NCBI GenBank assembly: GCA_023129265.1
Contig: JAGMCJ010000020.1
Location: forward strand, 1 to 19,495
DNA length: 19,495 bases
Source: Thermoplasmata archaeon
GTDB taxonomy: Archaea; Thermoplasmatota; Thermoplasmata; RBG-16-68-12; JAGMCJ01
Direction: 5' to 3'
Made by a program: the position numbers and the translations under genes
Shown here: positions 1-7,466 of the stretch, piece after piece
How positions within the stretch are numbered: position 1 is the first letter of the stretch
Layout of the letters: every line of letters begins with the position of its first letter
The notes under the pieces: model-generated
What the model saw: only the letters and a program-made list of their open reading frames with translations
What the model was told of the DNA's origin: nothing
Database searches by the model: none

Positions 1-1122
1 AACGGCACCATCGCCGAGACCGCCAAAGAGCATCATGAGGTCGTCCTGGCTATCGTGGACCATCCTGTGACCGTGCCGCGGGGGCGGGTAAGCACTCGGA
101 GAGAGGGTGTGCCATTCATTCTCGGTGACGTTCAACCTCAGAAGCTGGACGGTGTCGCCCCAATGATCCTCCCCGCCGAAGAGCAGGAACGCATCTGCGC
201 TCTCGTAGTACACCAGGGCGGGGTCGTCCACGGGGGAGTGGGGAAAGAGGACGTCGGCCTCTGTCCAATTCATCGTGTTGTCCAGGGACCACAGCTCAGT
301 ATTGGCCAAGTCACCTCTTCCACCGAACAGATGAACAGCTTCCCTCGCAGAATCATAGACAAGCGAGTGCCCGGCTCTCCTGTAGGGTCTCTCCTGCTCG
401 GATCCCTTCCACCACTCACCGGAGCCGAAATCATAGTACCACGTCTCTTCGTCCCACGTGGCTGCATCAAACTGACCGGGGTAGGCGTAGAGCCAACCCT
501 CGGAGGTTCCGAAGTAAACCCTCTCATCATGATTCTCGCTGTCTTTCATGTCTGAATAGACCGCGATTGACGTTATCGAACCGTCAGCCTGTACCACGAG
601 CACGTCCTCGCCTTGGGGGATATGAGATTCCCTATTGGAATTCATCTCGTCAAACTCGGCCTCTCGGAGGAAGTACATCGTGCCGTCGCTGGTTCCGACG
701 TACACCGTGCACCCCCAAAGGTTCGGATTGTCGACTGAGCGGAAGTTGACGACGATCGGGTCTGTACTGATCTCCGAGGATGTCTCGAAACAGCAAACCT
801 TGTTACTAGCTGAACCATTGTACCAAACCATCTGGCCGGTCGCAGGCCTCAGGGCGATGAGCTTGTTCCCAGAGGCAATGTAGATTCTATCTGCCCGCGG
901 ACCGATTGGATGGGGTTCGACACGAAACGCAATGCTGTGGTTTATCGGATCGCCCGCGTCAAATGGAATGGTTGAGGTGTCCACCCACCAGTAGAGTTGT
1001 ACATAGCCGATGTCCTCAAACTCCTCACCGGCCACAGGATCTACAGGGAGGACAACCACACTGAAGAGAGTGAAGGCTAATGTCATGGCAGCAAAGCGAG
1101 CCCGCCAACCTCCAGGCATCAT
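1..1122 (-). CDS. Secreted PQQ-like/kelch propeller protein, C-terminus beyond left edge
   Basis: An uninterrupted minus-strand frame of 374 codons runs from 1122 to the left edge without a stop, so the gene is partial. I chose the ATG-ATG pair at 1122 because it follows a purine-rich GGGAGGG and gives a clear signal peptide: WRARF, then a hydrophobic stretch, then PVAGEE. After the signal, residues about 60-190 hold short beta-propeller strands of the PQQ-like kind, such as RIYIASGNKLIAL, VYVGTSDGTMYFL and VYFGTSEGWLYAY. From about residue 210 come kelch/galactose-oxidase-type strands such as RAGHSLVYDS...HLFGGRG and RHGHRMVHDS...MLFGGLG. It is probably an exported surface or extracellular protein. 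No enzyme active site is visible, so a binding or scaffold role is only inferred. It lies downstream of another secreted propeller protein on the same strand but with a 132-nt gap, so it may have its own promoter. Confidence 0.85.
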   Translation of the reverse strand, partial: MMPGGWRARFAAMTLAFTLFSVVVLPVDPVAGEEFEDIGYVQLYWWVDTSTIPFDAGDPINHSIAFRVEPHPIGPRADRIYIASGNKLIALRPATGQMVWYNGSASNKVCCFETSSEISTDPIVVNFRSVDNPNLWGCTVYVGTSDGTMYFLREAEFDEMNSNRESHIPQGEDVLVVQADGSITSIAVYSDMKDSENHDERVYFGTSEGWLYAYPGQFDAATWDEETWYYDFGSGEWWKGSEQERPYRRAGHSLVYDSAREAVHLFGGRGDLANTELWSLDNTMNWTEADVLFPHSPVDDPALVYYESADAFLLFGGEDHWGDTVQLLRLNVTENEWHTLSPSAYPPPRHGHRMVHDSQDDLMMLFGGLGDGAV

Positions 1123-1254
1123 TCATACCCTCCCACGGTCTTCAACGGAACGTCGCTACTTAATCGTTTTGGCTGGCACGTGTCGAGTTGTCACGCCAAT
1201 TCGGCTTTCTTGGCCCCGCTGTGCAGAGTTCTGCAGCTCTCATTACGTACGATG

Positions 1255-2083
1255 TCAGAGCATGAGCGCAAGAGTGATCGTCTCCGCCCCGCCGTCATCG
1301 TCCGTCACAGTCAGAGTGATCATGTAGGTGCCCGCCAACGCGTAGCCGTGCCTGACTGTGTCCGTCACAGATATCGGATTCACCTCGGGCGACGGGTATG
1401 GATCAGGTCCGACTCCATCGTTGTAGTACATGTTCTCGGTCGTGTTCCCGTCTCCCCAGTTCCATGTGAATATGAGGTCATCGCTTCCCGGGTCGGATGC
1501 CGTCGCCATGAAAGTGATGTTGTGTCCCAGGAAGTATGCAGAAAGGTCGTCTATCACCCATGTCCACGTGTCCTCGTGCCTGACGTTAAATGTGTGATGT
1601 ATCCTCTCCTCTCCGTCCTCGTATTCGAGTATCACCCATGCGGGTGTTGCTCCCCATATCTGTCCGTTCACGGGGTCGTCCTCGGGCGTGTAGTACGCCA
1701 CCGCAGAATACGTCTTCGAGAAGTCTATGGATATGTCCGCAAGCGTCGCCATCTGCTCGTTCGGACTGCCTGGATAACGCGTGATGTTTGCGTATCCGAT
1801 CTCATGTGCCGTCCTCGTAGAGATGTATCTCGACGTTGTGCCACTTCTCACCCGCGATCCGGAAGGAGAAGGAGGCGTTGAGGTAGTATCTGTATGCTCC
1901 TCTATCGTTGGAGCAACATTGCTCGACGGTAACGACGGTCTGTTCGAACCGTAGACGGCACCGTCATCGTCCATCACCGTGAGCGTGACCGTGAAGTCGC
2001 CGTTGTCTCCCCACGACGTGTGAGATCGTGTGAGTCGCAACTGAATGGGATAGGTTCCCCAGGGACTCTTTGGCGGGTCGATC
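1255..2083 (-). pseudogene. Out-of-frame C-terminal part of the giant PKD protein
   Basis: The natural continuation of the PKD protein lies here but needs several frame changes. Near 2083 the upstream frame (YNDGMN) must lose one base to read IDPPKSPWGTYP, matching DPPLSPWGTFPF of the previous PKD domain. The frame then reads GDNGDFTVTLTVMDDDG and NVAPTIE. Near 1900 it must shift again to read AYRYYLNASFSF and AGEKWHNVEIHLYEDGT, and near 1804 it shifts back to EIGYANITRYPGSPNEQ. A further compensating pair may lie at about 2015-2045. From 1803 to the TGA at 1255 the frame is clean and ends with another PKD domain (SDPGSDDLIFTWNWGDG ... TVTDDDGG). The domain continuity shows this was one gene of about 1520 residues. 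Either the gene is decaying at its 3' end or the assembly has local indel errors; the sequence alone cannot separate these. Confidence 0.75.
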
Positions 2084-5000
2084 GTTCATCCCGTCGTTGT
2101 AGAACGCCATCGCATCAGTCGTGCCGTCTCCCCAATGCCATATGAACGTCAGGTCATCGCTTCCGGGATCTGTTGCCGTGGCGGTGAACTCAATCGGTGA
2201 GTTCTCGTCTCCCGCATAAGGGCCGCCGATGTCAACAGACGGTTCCACGTTCACCACTTCTATCGTGAGCGTGGATGTACTGGACCCTCCGTCATCGTCG
2301 GACACCGTTATCGTGACGTCGTACAATCCGTTGTCTCCGTACGTGTGCGCGACCGTGTCCTCTGCGGAGAACGGAAACGTCCCCCACGGGCTCAAGGGCG
2401 GGTCGGGGCCCATCCCGTCGTTGTAGTAGAGCGATGTGAACGATGGACCTAGCTCAAATGACCACGTGAACTCAAGGTCATCGCTTCCTGGGTCGGTGGC
2501 TGTGGCTGTCAGGGAGAAGTCCTCGCCTTCCTCGAAGATCAATGGGGCCGTGGGAAGACTGATCTGTGGCGGGAGGTTGAGTATATCTGTCGTGACAATC
2601 TCCTGCACGCTCCCGTCGTCGTCGTCCTCGACCGTTACTTGAATTGTGAAGTTGCCGTTGTCTCCGTAGATGTGTGTGAAGTTCGAGTACACCGTGAAGG
2701 GGTACACTCCCTCGCCGCTGTTTGGCGGGTCGGGGCCGATGCCGTTGTTGTAGAACGTCTCTGTATCCGACGTTCCATCTCCCCAGTCGATGCTGATGAT
2801 GATGTCATCGCTCCCTGGGTCCGTGGCGGTGATTCCGAGGACGAAGTCCTCTCCCTCGTTCACGGATGAAGGAGCGTTCATGTCCAGGGAGGGAGGCAGA
2901 TTCTGAACCTGCGCTTCCGCCCAGGCGGTACCCACCCCTCCGTCATCATCCACGACCGTGAATGTGATGTTGTAGACTCCATTGTCCCCGTAGATGTGGG
3001 ATGTGATGTTCATCCCCGTGGCATCAGGAGGATCGTTCTCCCCTGTCAGGACTGCGGTTTCATAAGTGCCGTCTCCGTAGTCCCACACCGCAGAGTGAGT
3101 GTCAAGCCATCCCGGGTCAGTGAACTGTCCTATCGCCTCGCAGGGTGACGTCCCTTCGGTGAAGATGCAGTAGGGCATGTTGATGGATGCTACCGGGTTC
3201 TCGTTCGTCGTGTCCAACGGAGGAGTGTCGTCTATTCCCACGCCGCCGTCGTCATCTGTCACGGTGAGAACGACGATGTAGATGTCATCATCACCGTACG
3301 TGTGCGTTACCGACGGTCCCGCATCGAGAAGGATGATGCCGTCCCCGAAGTCCCAATCGTACGTGAACGTGTCGTATATGCCTGGGTCGTAGACGGTCGC
3401 TTCGAAGAGGATCTCCTTTCCTTCTGGATAGGGAGGATTGAGGATCGTGCCATCGGAACTTCGGCTCGTCCATTCCGGTGTGGGGGCGACGTTGAGGACT
3501 GTGATGTTGCACGTGTCCGAGTCGCTCAGTCCCGATTCGTCCGTCACAGTGAGCGTTACTACGTAGACGCCATCGTCATGGTAGATGTGCGTCGGCGCCG
3601 GTTCCGTTGCCTCCGCATCATTGGTGAAATTGCCATCGCCGTCGGAATCAACGGAAGTGTCGAAGTCCCATTCGTACTCGAGCTCTCCGCTGCCTGGACC
3701 GTACTCCTCGCTCCAATCTGGAGGAGGAAGCCACCACATCATCCCATCTGAATGACCAGCTGTAACGTAGACTCTCCCGTTCACGACACCGCTTGCGAAA
3801 TCCCTCCTCGTTTCCAACATGGGTTGTGCTGAACTCCAACTGTCTGTCATCGGGTCATAGACCTCGGTGATGTTCCTCGCGGGGATTGCTTCAGGCACGT
3901 GGACCGCAGTGTAGTTCCACCCACCCATCGCGTATATCTTGCCGCCCAGCGTCTCCGCCTCCATTTCCGTCCGTCCCGTCGGAAGCGAGCGGGCAGACGT
4001 CCATGTGTCCGTGGCGGGGTCGTAGACCTCGACCTTCCTTTGGCTCGTGTGCGGATCGCCTGGGCAGTGGGCGTGTCCGCCGATGGCGTATATCTTGTCG
4101 TCATAGACGGTTGCCGTAAGACCTTCTCTGTAAGTCGGCATGTCGGCCTTCTGTGTCCATGTGTCCGTGGCAGGATCATACTCCTCAACGAGGTTCAGAG
4201 TGGGGCAGTCGATCATGCTGTTCGACCCGCCAATAACATAGATCTTGTCGTTCACAACAGCTACCGCGAAGTTGTGCCGAGCAAAGGGCATCAGGGTCTT
4301 GTTGATCCATGTGTGAGTTGCTGGATCGAATTCCAAGTTCGTGGTTTGGCTCTCGTTCCATGCGAACCCGCCCACGGCATAGAGCTTACCGCCGGCAGCT
4401 CCCGCACCCATTTGGACGTGAGGCTCGAAGATGGGAGTTTCCGAGGACCAGGAATCAGTTGCTGGATTGTACTTCTCGACCGCGCCAGTCATGTTGAATC
4501 CAGGAAGCTCCCATCCTCCTACTACGTAGAGCTTGTCGTCTAGGACTGCTCCTGCGACCGCGAATCGCTTCGTGGGGATGTTGGACACGTTTACCCAGGC
4601 TTCTTCCCCTGAATCTGGGTCATAGGAACCGGTTCCGTTGAACTGTACCGTATCGCCCTCCTCTACAGTCTGATCAGGTCCTGCATCTGCAATAGGAGGC
4701 TTGTTTTCCGGACCAAGCTCTGCTTTGGTAGCATATTTGAGGTCATAATTGGTCCAGTCATAGTAGCTTATGTGTGGATAGTCACTGCTGTCGAGAGCTA
4801 TGGAAGTCCACAACCCAACAATGCCAACAGAATCCACAATCTCGATATCCCATGTGCTTCCAGTCCATCTCGCGTATTTGAGGTCCCCCTCCCACCAGTC
4901 ATGATAGCTTATGTGTGGATTGTCGCTGTTGTCGATGGTTATGGAAGCGTGGTTGCCAACAGTACCAGTGGAGTCTATTGTCTCGATATTCCATGTACTT

Positions 5001-5818
5001 CCGGTCCGCTTTGCGTATTTGAGGTCCTCGTTGGTGGCGTCATAATAGCTCATATGCGGATAGTCATTGCTGTCGAGAGCGATAGAGCCTAGCCCGCCAT
5101 AGTTACCAACGAAATCCACCGTCTCGATATTCCACGTAGTTCCATTCCAATTTGCGTATTTGAGGTTGAAATTATAATGTTCAAAGTACTTAATGTGCGG
5201 ATAACTGTTGCTGTCGAGAGCGATAGAAGTGTACACCCCAACTACACCAGTGGAGTCCACTGTCTCCATATTCCATGCGCTTCCGTTCCACTTTGCATAT
5301 TTGAGGTCCCCCTCCCCCCAGTCATAATAGCTTATGTGTGGATTGTCGCTACTGTCGAGAGCTATGGAAGTGGACATCCCAACTACACCAGTGGAGTCTA
5401 CTGTCTCCATATTCCATGCGCTTCCGGTCCGCTTTGCGTATTTGAGATCACCGTTAGTGTAGTCATAATAGCTGATGTGCGGGTTGTCTTGACTGTCTAC
5501 GGCTATCGATGTGAAGGTCCCCACGCCGAAGGTTGTGTCCACCATCTCGAAGTTCCACTCACTTCCGTTCCATTTCGCATATTTCAGGTGATGGTTTGTG
5601 TGGTCATAGTAGCTGATGTGGGGGTAGCCACTGCTGCCGAGGGCTACAGAAGTGTGCCAGCCAACCCAACCCTCGGTGTCAACTGTATAGATATTCCATT
5701 CGCTTCCCCCCAAAGGCTCAGTCTGCGATATCTGAGGCTGTGCCGTTACCGACAAAGTCACAACGACCATTAACGAGAAGATAACCTTCGAATGTCCTCT
5801 CACTCCTCTCTCCTCCAT
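1964..5818 (-). CDS. Giant secreted protein: 7-repeat propeller, kelch domain inserted in PKD, multiple PKD domains
   Basis: This 1284-codon frame encodes a signal peptide (residues 1-27, core VIFSLMVVVTLSV). Seven 47-residue repeats follow at residues 39-367 with the motif TSIALDS..YPHISYYD..N.DLKYAKW, expected to form a seven-bladed propeller. A PKD domain begins at about 373 (PPIADAGPDQTVEEGD) and is interrupted at about 406 by six kelch repeats (about 407-709, e.g. DKIYAIGG and YDPATDTW). It resumes with SGELEYEWDF. About five more PKD domains follow, each with WDFGDG/WGDG and HTYGDNG..TVTVDDDG motifs. An alternative GTG start at 5803 is preceded by GGAGG at good spacing; a TATA-like element near 5840-5848 could instead make the ATG at 5818 leaderless. 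No C-terminal membrane anchor is seen. The final about 40 residues are frameshifted nonsense: the true C-terminus continues in another frame to 1255. Likely an exported adhesion or carbohydrate-binding protein (inference). Confidence 0.85.
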   Translation of the reverse strand: MEERGVRGHSKVIFSLMVVVTLSVTAQPQISQTEPLGGSEWNIYTVDTEGWVGWHTSVALGSSGYPHISYYDHTNHHLKYAKWNGSEWNFEMVDTTFGVGTFTSIAVDSQDNPHISYYDYTNGDLKYAKRTGSAWNMETVDSTGVVGMSTSIALDSSDNPHISYYDWGEGDLKYAKWNGSAWNMETVDSTGVVGVYTSIALDSNSYPHIKYFEHYNFNLKYANWNGTTWNIETVDFVGNYGGLGSIALDSNDYPHMSYYDATNEDLKYAKRTGSTWNIETIDSTGTVGNHASITIDNSDNPHISYHDWWEGDLKYARWTGSTWDIEIVDSVGIVGLWTSIALDSSDYPHISYYDWTNYDLKYATKAELGPENKPPIADAGPDQTVEEGDTVQFNGTGSYDPDSGEEAWVNVSNIPTKRFAVAGAVLDDKLYVVGGWELPGFNMTGAVEKYNPATDSWSSETPIFEPHVQMGAGAAGGKLYAVGGFAWNESQTTNLEFDPATHTWINKTLMPFARHNFAVAVVNDKIYVIGGSNSMIDCPTLNLVEEYDPATDTWTQKADMPTYREGLTATVYDDKIYAIGGHAHCPGDPHTSQRKVEVYDPATDTWTSARSLPTGRTEMEAETLGGKIYAMGGWNYTAVHVPEAIPARNITEVYDPMTDSWSSAQPMLETRRDFASGVVNGRVYVTAGHSDGMMWWLPPPDWSEEYGPGSGELEYEWDFDTSVDSDGDGNFTNDAEATEPAPTHIYHDDGVYVVTLTVTDESGLSDSDTCNITVLNVAPTPEWTSRSSDGTILNPPYPEGKEILFEATVYDPGIYDTFTYDWDFGDGIILLDAGPSVTHTYGDDDIYIVVLTVTDDDGGVGIDDTPPLDTTNENPVASINMPYCIFTEGTSPCEAIGQFTDPGWLDTHSAVWDYGDGTYETAVLTGENDPPDATGMNITSHIYGDNGVYNITFTVVDDDGGVGTAWAEAQVQNLPPSLDMNAPSSVNEGEDFVLGITATDPGSDDIIISIDWGDGTSDTETFYNNGIGPDPPNSGEGVYPFTVYSNFTHIYGDNGNFTIQVTVEDDDDGSVQEIVTTDILNLPPQISLPTAPLIFEEGEDFSLTATATDPGSDDLEFTWSFELGPSFTSLYYNDGMGPDPPLSPWGTFPFSAEDTVAHTYGDNGLYDVTITVSDDDGGSSTSTLTIEVVNVEPSVDIGGPYAGDENSPIEFTATATDPGSDDLTFIWHWGDGTTDAMAFYNDGMNDRPAKESLGNLSHSVATHTISHVVGRQRRLHGHAHGDGR
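4715..5704 (-). repeat. Seven tandem 141-bp coding repeats (47-residue propeller units)
   Basis: Seven in-frame units of exactly 47 codons encode the N-terminal propeller of the PKD protein. Each unit has SxWNxETVDSTG, then TSIALDSxxYPHISYYD, then DLKYAKWNG. Units 3 and 4 are nearly identical at DNA level over their first 50 bases (around 5235-5285 and 5376-5426, offset 141), which points to recent duplication or gene conversion. The others have diverged. Confidence 0.85.
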
Positions 5819-5869
5819 AGGTATCAGAGGAAAGTATGACTATAAGAAGAATTTGGTGCGTACTTTTGT

Positions 5870-5888
5870 GAGCCCCCTCGAGGGGCTC
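5870..5888. other. GC-rich inverted repeat between two minus-strand genes
   Basis: GAGCCCC and GGGGCTC flank a five-base loop CTCGA, giving a seven-pair stem. It lies just past the stop of the 5902-6465 gene and 52 bases before the start of the PKD gene. No T-run follows on the minus strand, so it is not a classic terminator. It could be a transcript 3' end structure. Confidence 0.4.
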
Positions 5889-5901
5889 TGTCCAGTGGTA
5901 G

Positions 5902-6465
5902 CTACAGCTCTACTTCGCCCTTCGTCACGTTCCCGGGCAGGTCCTCGGCGTATGCCTCCACGACCGTGCCCTCGATGCCGTTCTCCTTCTGAGTGGTGTA
6001 TCTCCACGCGGCGGCGTTGTACTTGTCCTGGATTGCTTCGCCCTCCTCGATCACTTCACCTTCCCGCCTGAGTTTCACGTGGACGCTCGTCACCTCGACG
6101 TCATCGAGCGCTTCCACGACGATCTCCTCTCCCGCCTTTCCCGTGTATTCCTGCATGTCTATGGAAAAGATGTCCGGCGGGTGGAAGAAGTCCTTGATGG
6201 CGACGTTGTAGACCGTCAGTCTCTTCCTGTCCGCGATTCTCTCGTAGGCCTCGGGCACGAGGCCCTGGTCTATCGTTCCCTTCGCGTACGAGGTCGCCCG
6301 CCTGAACCGCATCTGATGGTCGAGCTGCTTCTCCGAGAACTTCCTGTCGTCCGGGTAGTAGGGATAGCTCGCGACATACGGTCTTCCCTTCCACGTCTTG
6401 GCGATGAGCTGCTTTCCGACACCACCGCTAGCGTATTTCATAACCAGATTGCCTTTTGATTTCAT
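5902..6465 (-). CDS. Small protein of unknown function
   Basis: This gene encodes 187 residues. The frame is open upstream to 6543, but the ATG at 6465 is preceded by a strong GGGGGAGG four bases away, so I take it as the start. The N-terminal third (MKYASGGVGKQLIAKTWKGR, then YYPDDRKFSEKQLDHQMRF) has a G-V-G-x-Q ... W-K-G pattern followed by a charged helix, faintly like the DUF6266-type proteins of Bacteroidota; this is a weak resemblance. The C-terminal half looks like a beta-sandwich of the kind that ends in AEDLPGNVTKGEVEL. There is no signal peptide or membrane segment. The 5' leader of about 60-90 nt lies within the 11-bp periodic DNA described separately. It is a stand-alone gene, divergent from the small genes at 6924. 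I do not recognise its function. Confidence 0.75.
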   Translation of the reverse strand: MKSKGNLVMKYASGGVGKQLIAKTWKGRPYVASYPYYPDDRKFSEKQLDHQMRFRRATSYAKGTIDQGLVPEAYERIADRKRLTVYNVAIKDFFHPPDIFSIDMQEYTGKAGEEIVVEALDDVEVTSVHVKLRREGEVIEEGEAIQDKYNAAAWRYTTQKENGIEGTVVEAYAEDLPGNVTKGEVEL

Positions 6466-6487
6466 TTTCCTCCCCCTGATCTCGGCC

Positions 6488-6735
6488 CGTCCTGTCTCCG
6501 GGTTTCCTGTGGGATTCCTCCGAGATTCCTCCATGAATAGCATAGTCCTCTTATAAAACTTCCTTACTCTTACGAATTACCTGCTTCGCTCTTTTTTTAT
6601 GATTTGGATATGATTCCTATACGCGTTCTATACGCTTTCCCTAGGCAATCCATAGGATTTCCATATGCTCCTCATATGCTTGCTGTAGGTATCTTCCGCT
6701 TGTCCTACGGGAATCCTCCGAGATTCGTCCAAGAC
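6488..6735. repeat. Degenerate 11-bp periodic array (about 22 units)
   Basis: A pyrimidine-purine step recurs every 11 bp. TpA occurs at 6543, 6554, 6565, 6598, 6609, 6620, 6631, 6642, 6653, 6664, 6675 and 6686. CpG, CpA or TpG occur at the same phase at 6488, 6499, 6510, 6521, 6532, 6587, 6697, 6708, 6719 and 6730. Only 6576 fails. Units on the plus strand resemble TTCCT-N-YR-NNN, for example TTCCT at 6504, 6515 and 6526. A 24-base block at 6512-6535 recurs at 6710-6733 with three mismatches, exactly 198 bp (18 periods) away. This is a real tandem-repeat-derived structure between divergent genes. Eleven is not a multiple of three, so it is not explained by coding. Confidence 0.75.
6545..6557 (-). 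promoter_or_regulatory. Possible TATA box for the 5902-6465 gene
   Basis: The minus strand reads GTTTTATAAGAGG here, a good archaeal TATA element. Transcription would start near 6525-6530, leaving a leader of about 60 nt that contains the Shine-Dalgarno site next to the ATG at 6465. Confidence 0.4.
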
Positions 6736-6891
6736 CTCTACCCTGAACCTTCGAGAATCACAATCTCGTATCTGAACGAGAGTCCCCTTGATCCTCCACT
6801 GTTGTGTAGTAGAGAAGCATCTCCATCCGAATAATGCGAGAGAACCGTATTTGTCGGCTCCCTCTCAGAATCGCTGGATTTCCATGCACGC

Positions 6892-6899
6892 TTAAATAC
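6892..6899 (+). promoter_or_regulatory. TATA box for the 6924 gene
   Basis: TTAAATAC is centred about 29 bases before the ATG at 6924, which predicts a leaderless transcript. The rest of 6736-6891 shows no gene; it holds only a short hairpin-prone stretch at 6752-6781. Confidence 0.5.
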
Positions 6900-6923
6900 G
6901 GTCAACTCGATATCTCAAGTGAC

Positions 6924-7076
6924 ATGAAGAAGTCACCAAAGAAAGGGAAGAAGGTCGACACCGTTGACCTCTCAGAACTTGATGTCGACCAATGCAAGTT
7001 CATCAAGGTCGGAGACACGTTGATAGCTGTCTGCTTGGAAAAGGACAAGGTGACCATATATTCTGTGGAGGATTGA
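6924..7076 (+). CDS. Small basic-then-acidic protein, unknown function
   Basis: This gene encodes 50 residues starting MKKSPKKGKK and ending VTIYSVED. The lysine-rich N-terminus is followed by a short beta-rich core (CKFIKVGDTLIAVCLEKDKVTIYSV). The frame is open upstream to 6834, but the ATG at 6924 fits a TATA box at 6892-6899 and gives a compact protein. Its TGA overlaps the next gene's start (TGATG at 7074-7078), which indicates co-transcription and translational coupling. No homologous family is recognised. Confidence 0.6.
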   Translation: MKKSPKKGKKVDTVDLSELDVDQCKFIKVGDTLIAVCLEKDKVTIYSVED

Positions 7077-7285
7077 TGCTCAAAGACGAGCTCACTTTGG
7101 CCGAGATTGGGTTGGTTGTCCTCGCCGGAGAGGATAGGAAGCCTGGTCTCCTGCTCGATGATGGCAAGGGCATTGTAGTCCCGGTTCCTGGAATGCCTGA
7201 TTGCAGATTGACCATGAGGAACAAGAGGGGCATAGTGAAGATCCTGTTCATGAGGAGAAAGACGGAGTTCCCCTATCATCGCTAG
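7076..7285 (+). CDS. Small protein of unknown function, coupled to the 6924 gene
   Basis: This gene encodes 69 residues beginning MLKDELTLAEIGLVVLAGED and ending in a basic tail (MRRKTEFPYHR). The ATG at 7076 shares one base with the TGA of the gene before it, so the two form a small operon. The middle contains short beta-strand-like stretches (GLLLDDGKGIVVPVPG). It has no signal peptide, membrane helix or cysteine motif. The longer frame upstream (to 6992) lies wholly within the preceding gene and is not the likely start. Function is not recognised. Confidence 0.55.
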   Translation: MLKDELTLAEIGLVVLAGEDRKPGLLLDDGKGIVVPVPGMPDCRLTMRNKRGIVKILFMRRKTEFPYHR

Positions 7286-7399
7286 ATGTTTTGTCCCAGA
7301 ATCAGAACCCGCCACCAGGCCCTCAGCATCGTAGTTGTCAAGCGAGGAAGATCAATCTCCACTCCATTTGTTGCCAGCCGCAAATCCACCAGCGAAACC

Positions 7400-7423
7400 G
7401 TTATAATGTAGTTACAATATAAC
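7400..7423 (+). promoter_or_regulatory. 24-bp palindromic operator over the promoter of the benzoyl-CoA reductase operon
   Basis: GTTATAATGTA and TACAATATAAC form two arms around a GT centre, with one mismatched pair out of eleven. The AT-rich arms double as TATA elements (AATATAAC at 7416-7423). A start site about 25 bases downstream would leave a leader of about 20 nt with GGAGG at 7457-7461 before the ATG at 7467. The symmetry suggests a dimeric regulator binds across the promoter. The upstream 7286-7399 shows no gene. Confidence 0.6.
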
Positions 7424-7466
7424 CACACTGCACTTGCTATCCGACCGTGAGGAGGCGGAGGACCAG

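Noticed and set aside
1180..1881. Plus-strand open frame of 233 codons opposite the PKD gene
   Set aside because: The opposite strand has well-formed PKD domains, whereas this frame gives valine/arginine-rich sequence without a pattern.
4715..5704. Regular repeats considered as a CRISPR array
   Set aside because: The units are contiguous, coding and 141 bp long with diverged copies, with no repeat-spacer alternation.
6604..6834. Plus-strand frame of 76 codons within the 11-bp array
   Set aside because: Its composition follows the DNA repeat (an 11-nt period passing through all three frames) and it lacks a ribosome-binding site or family match.
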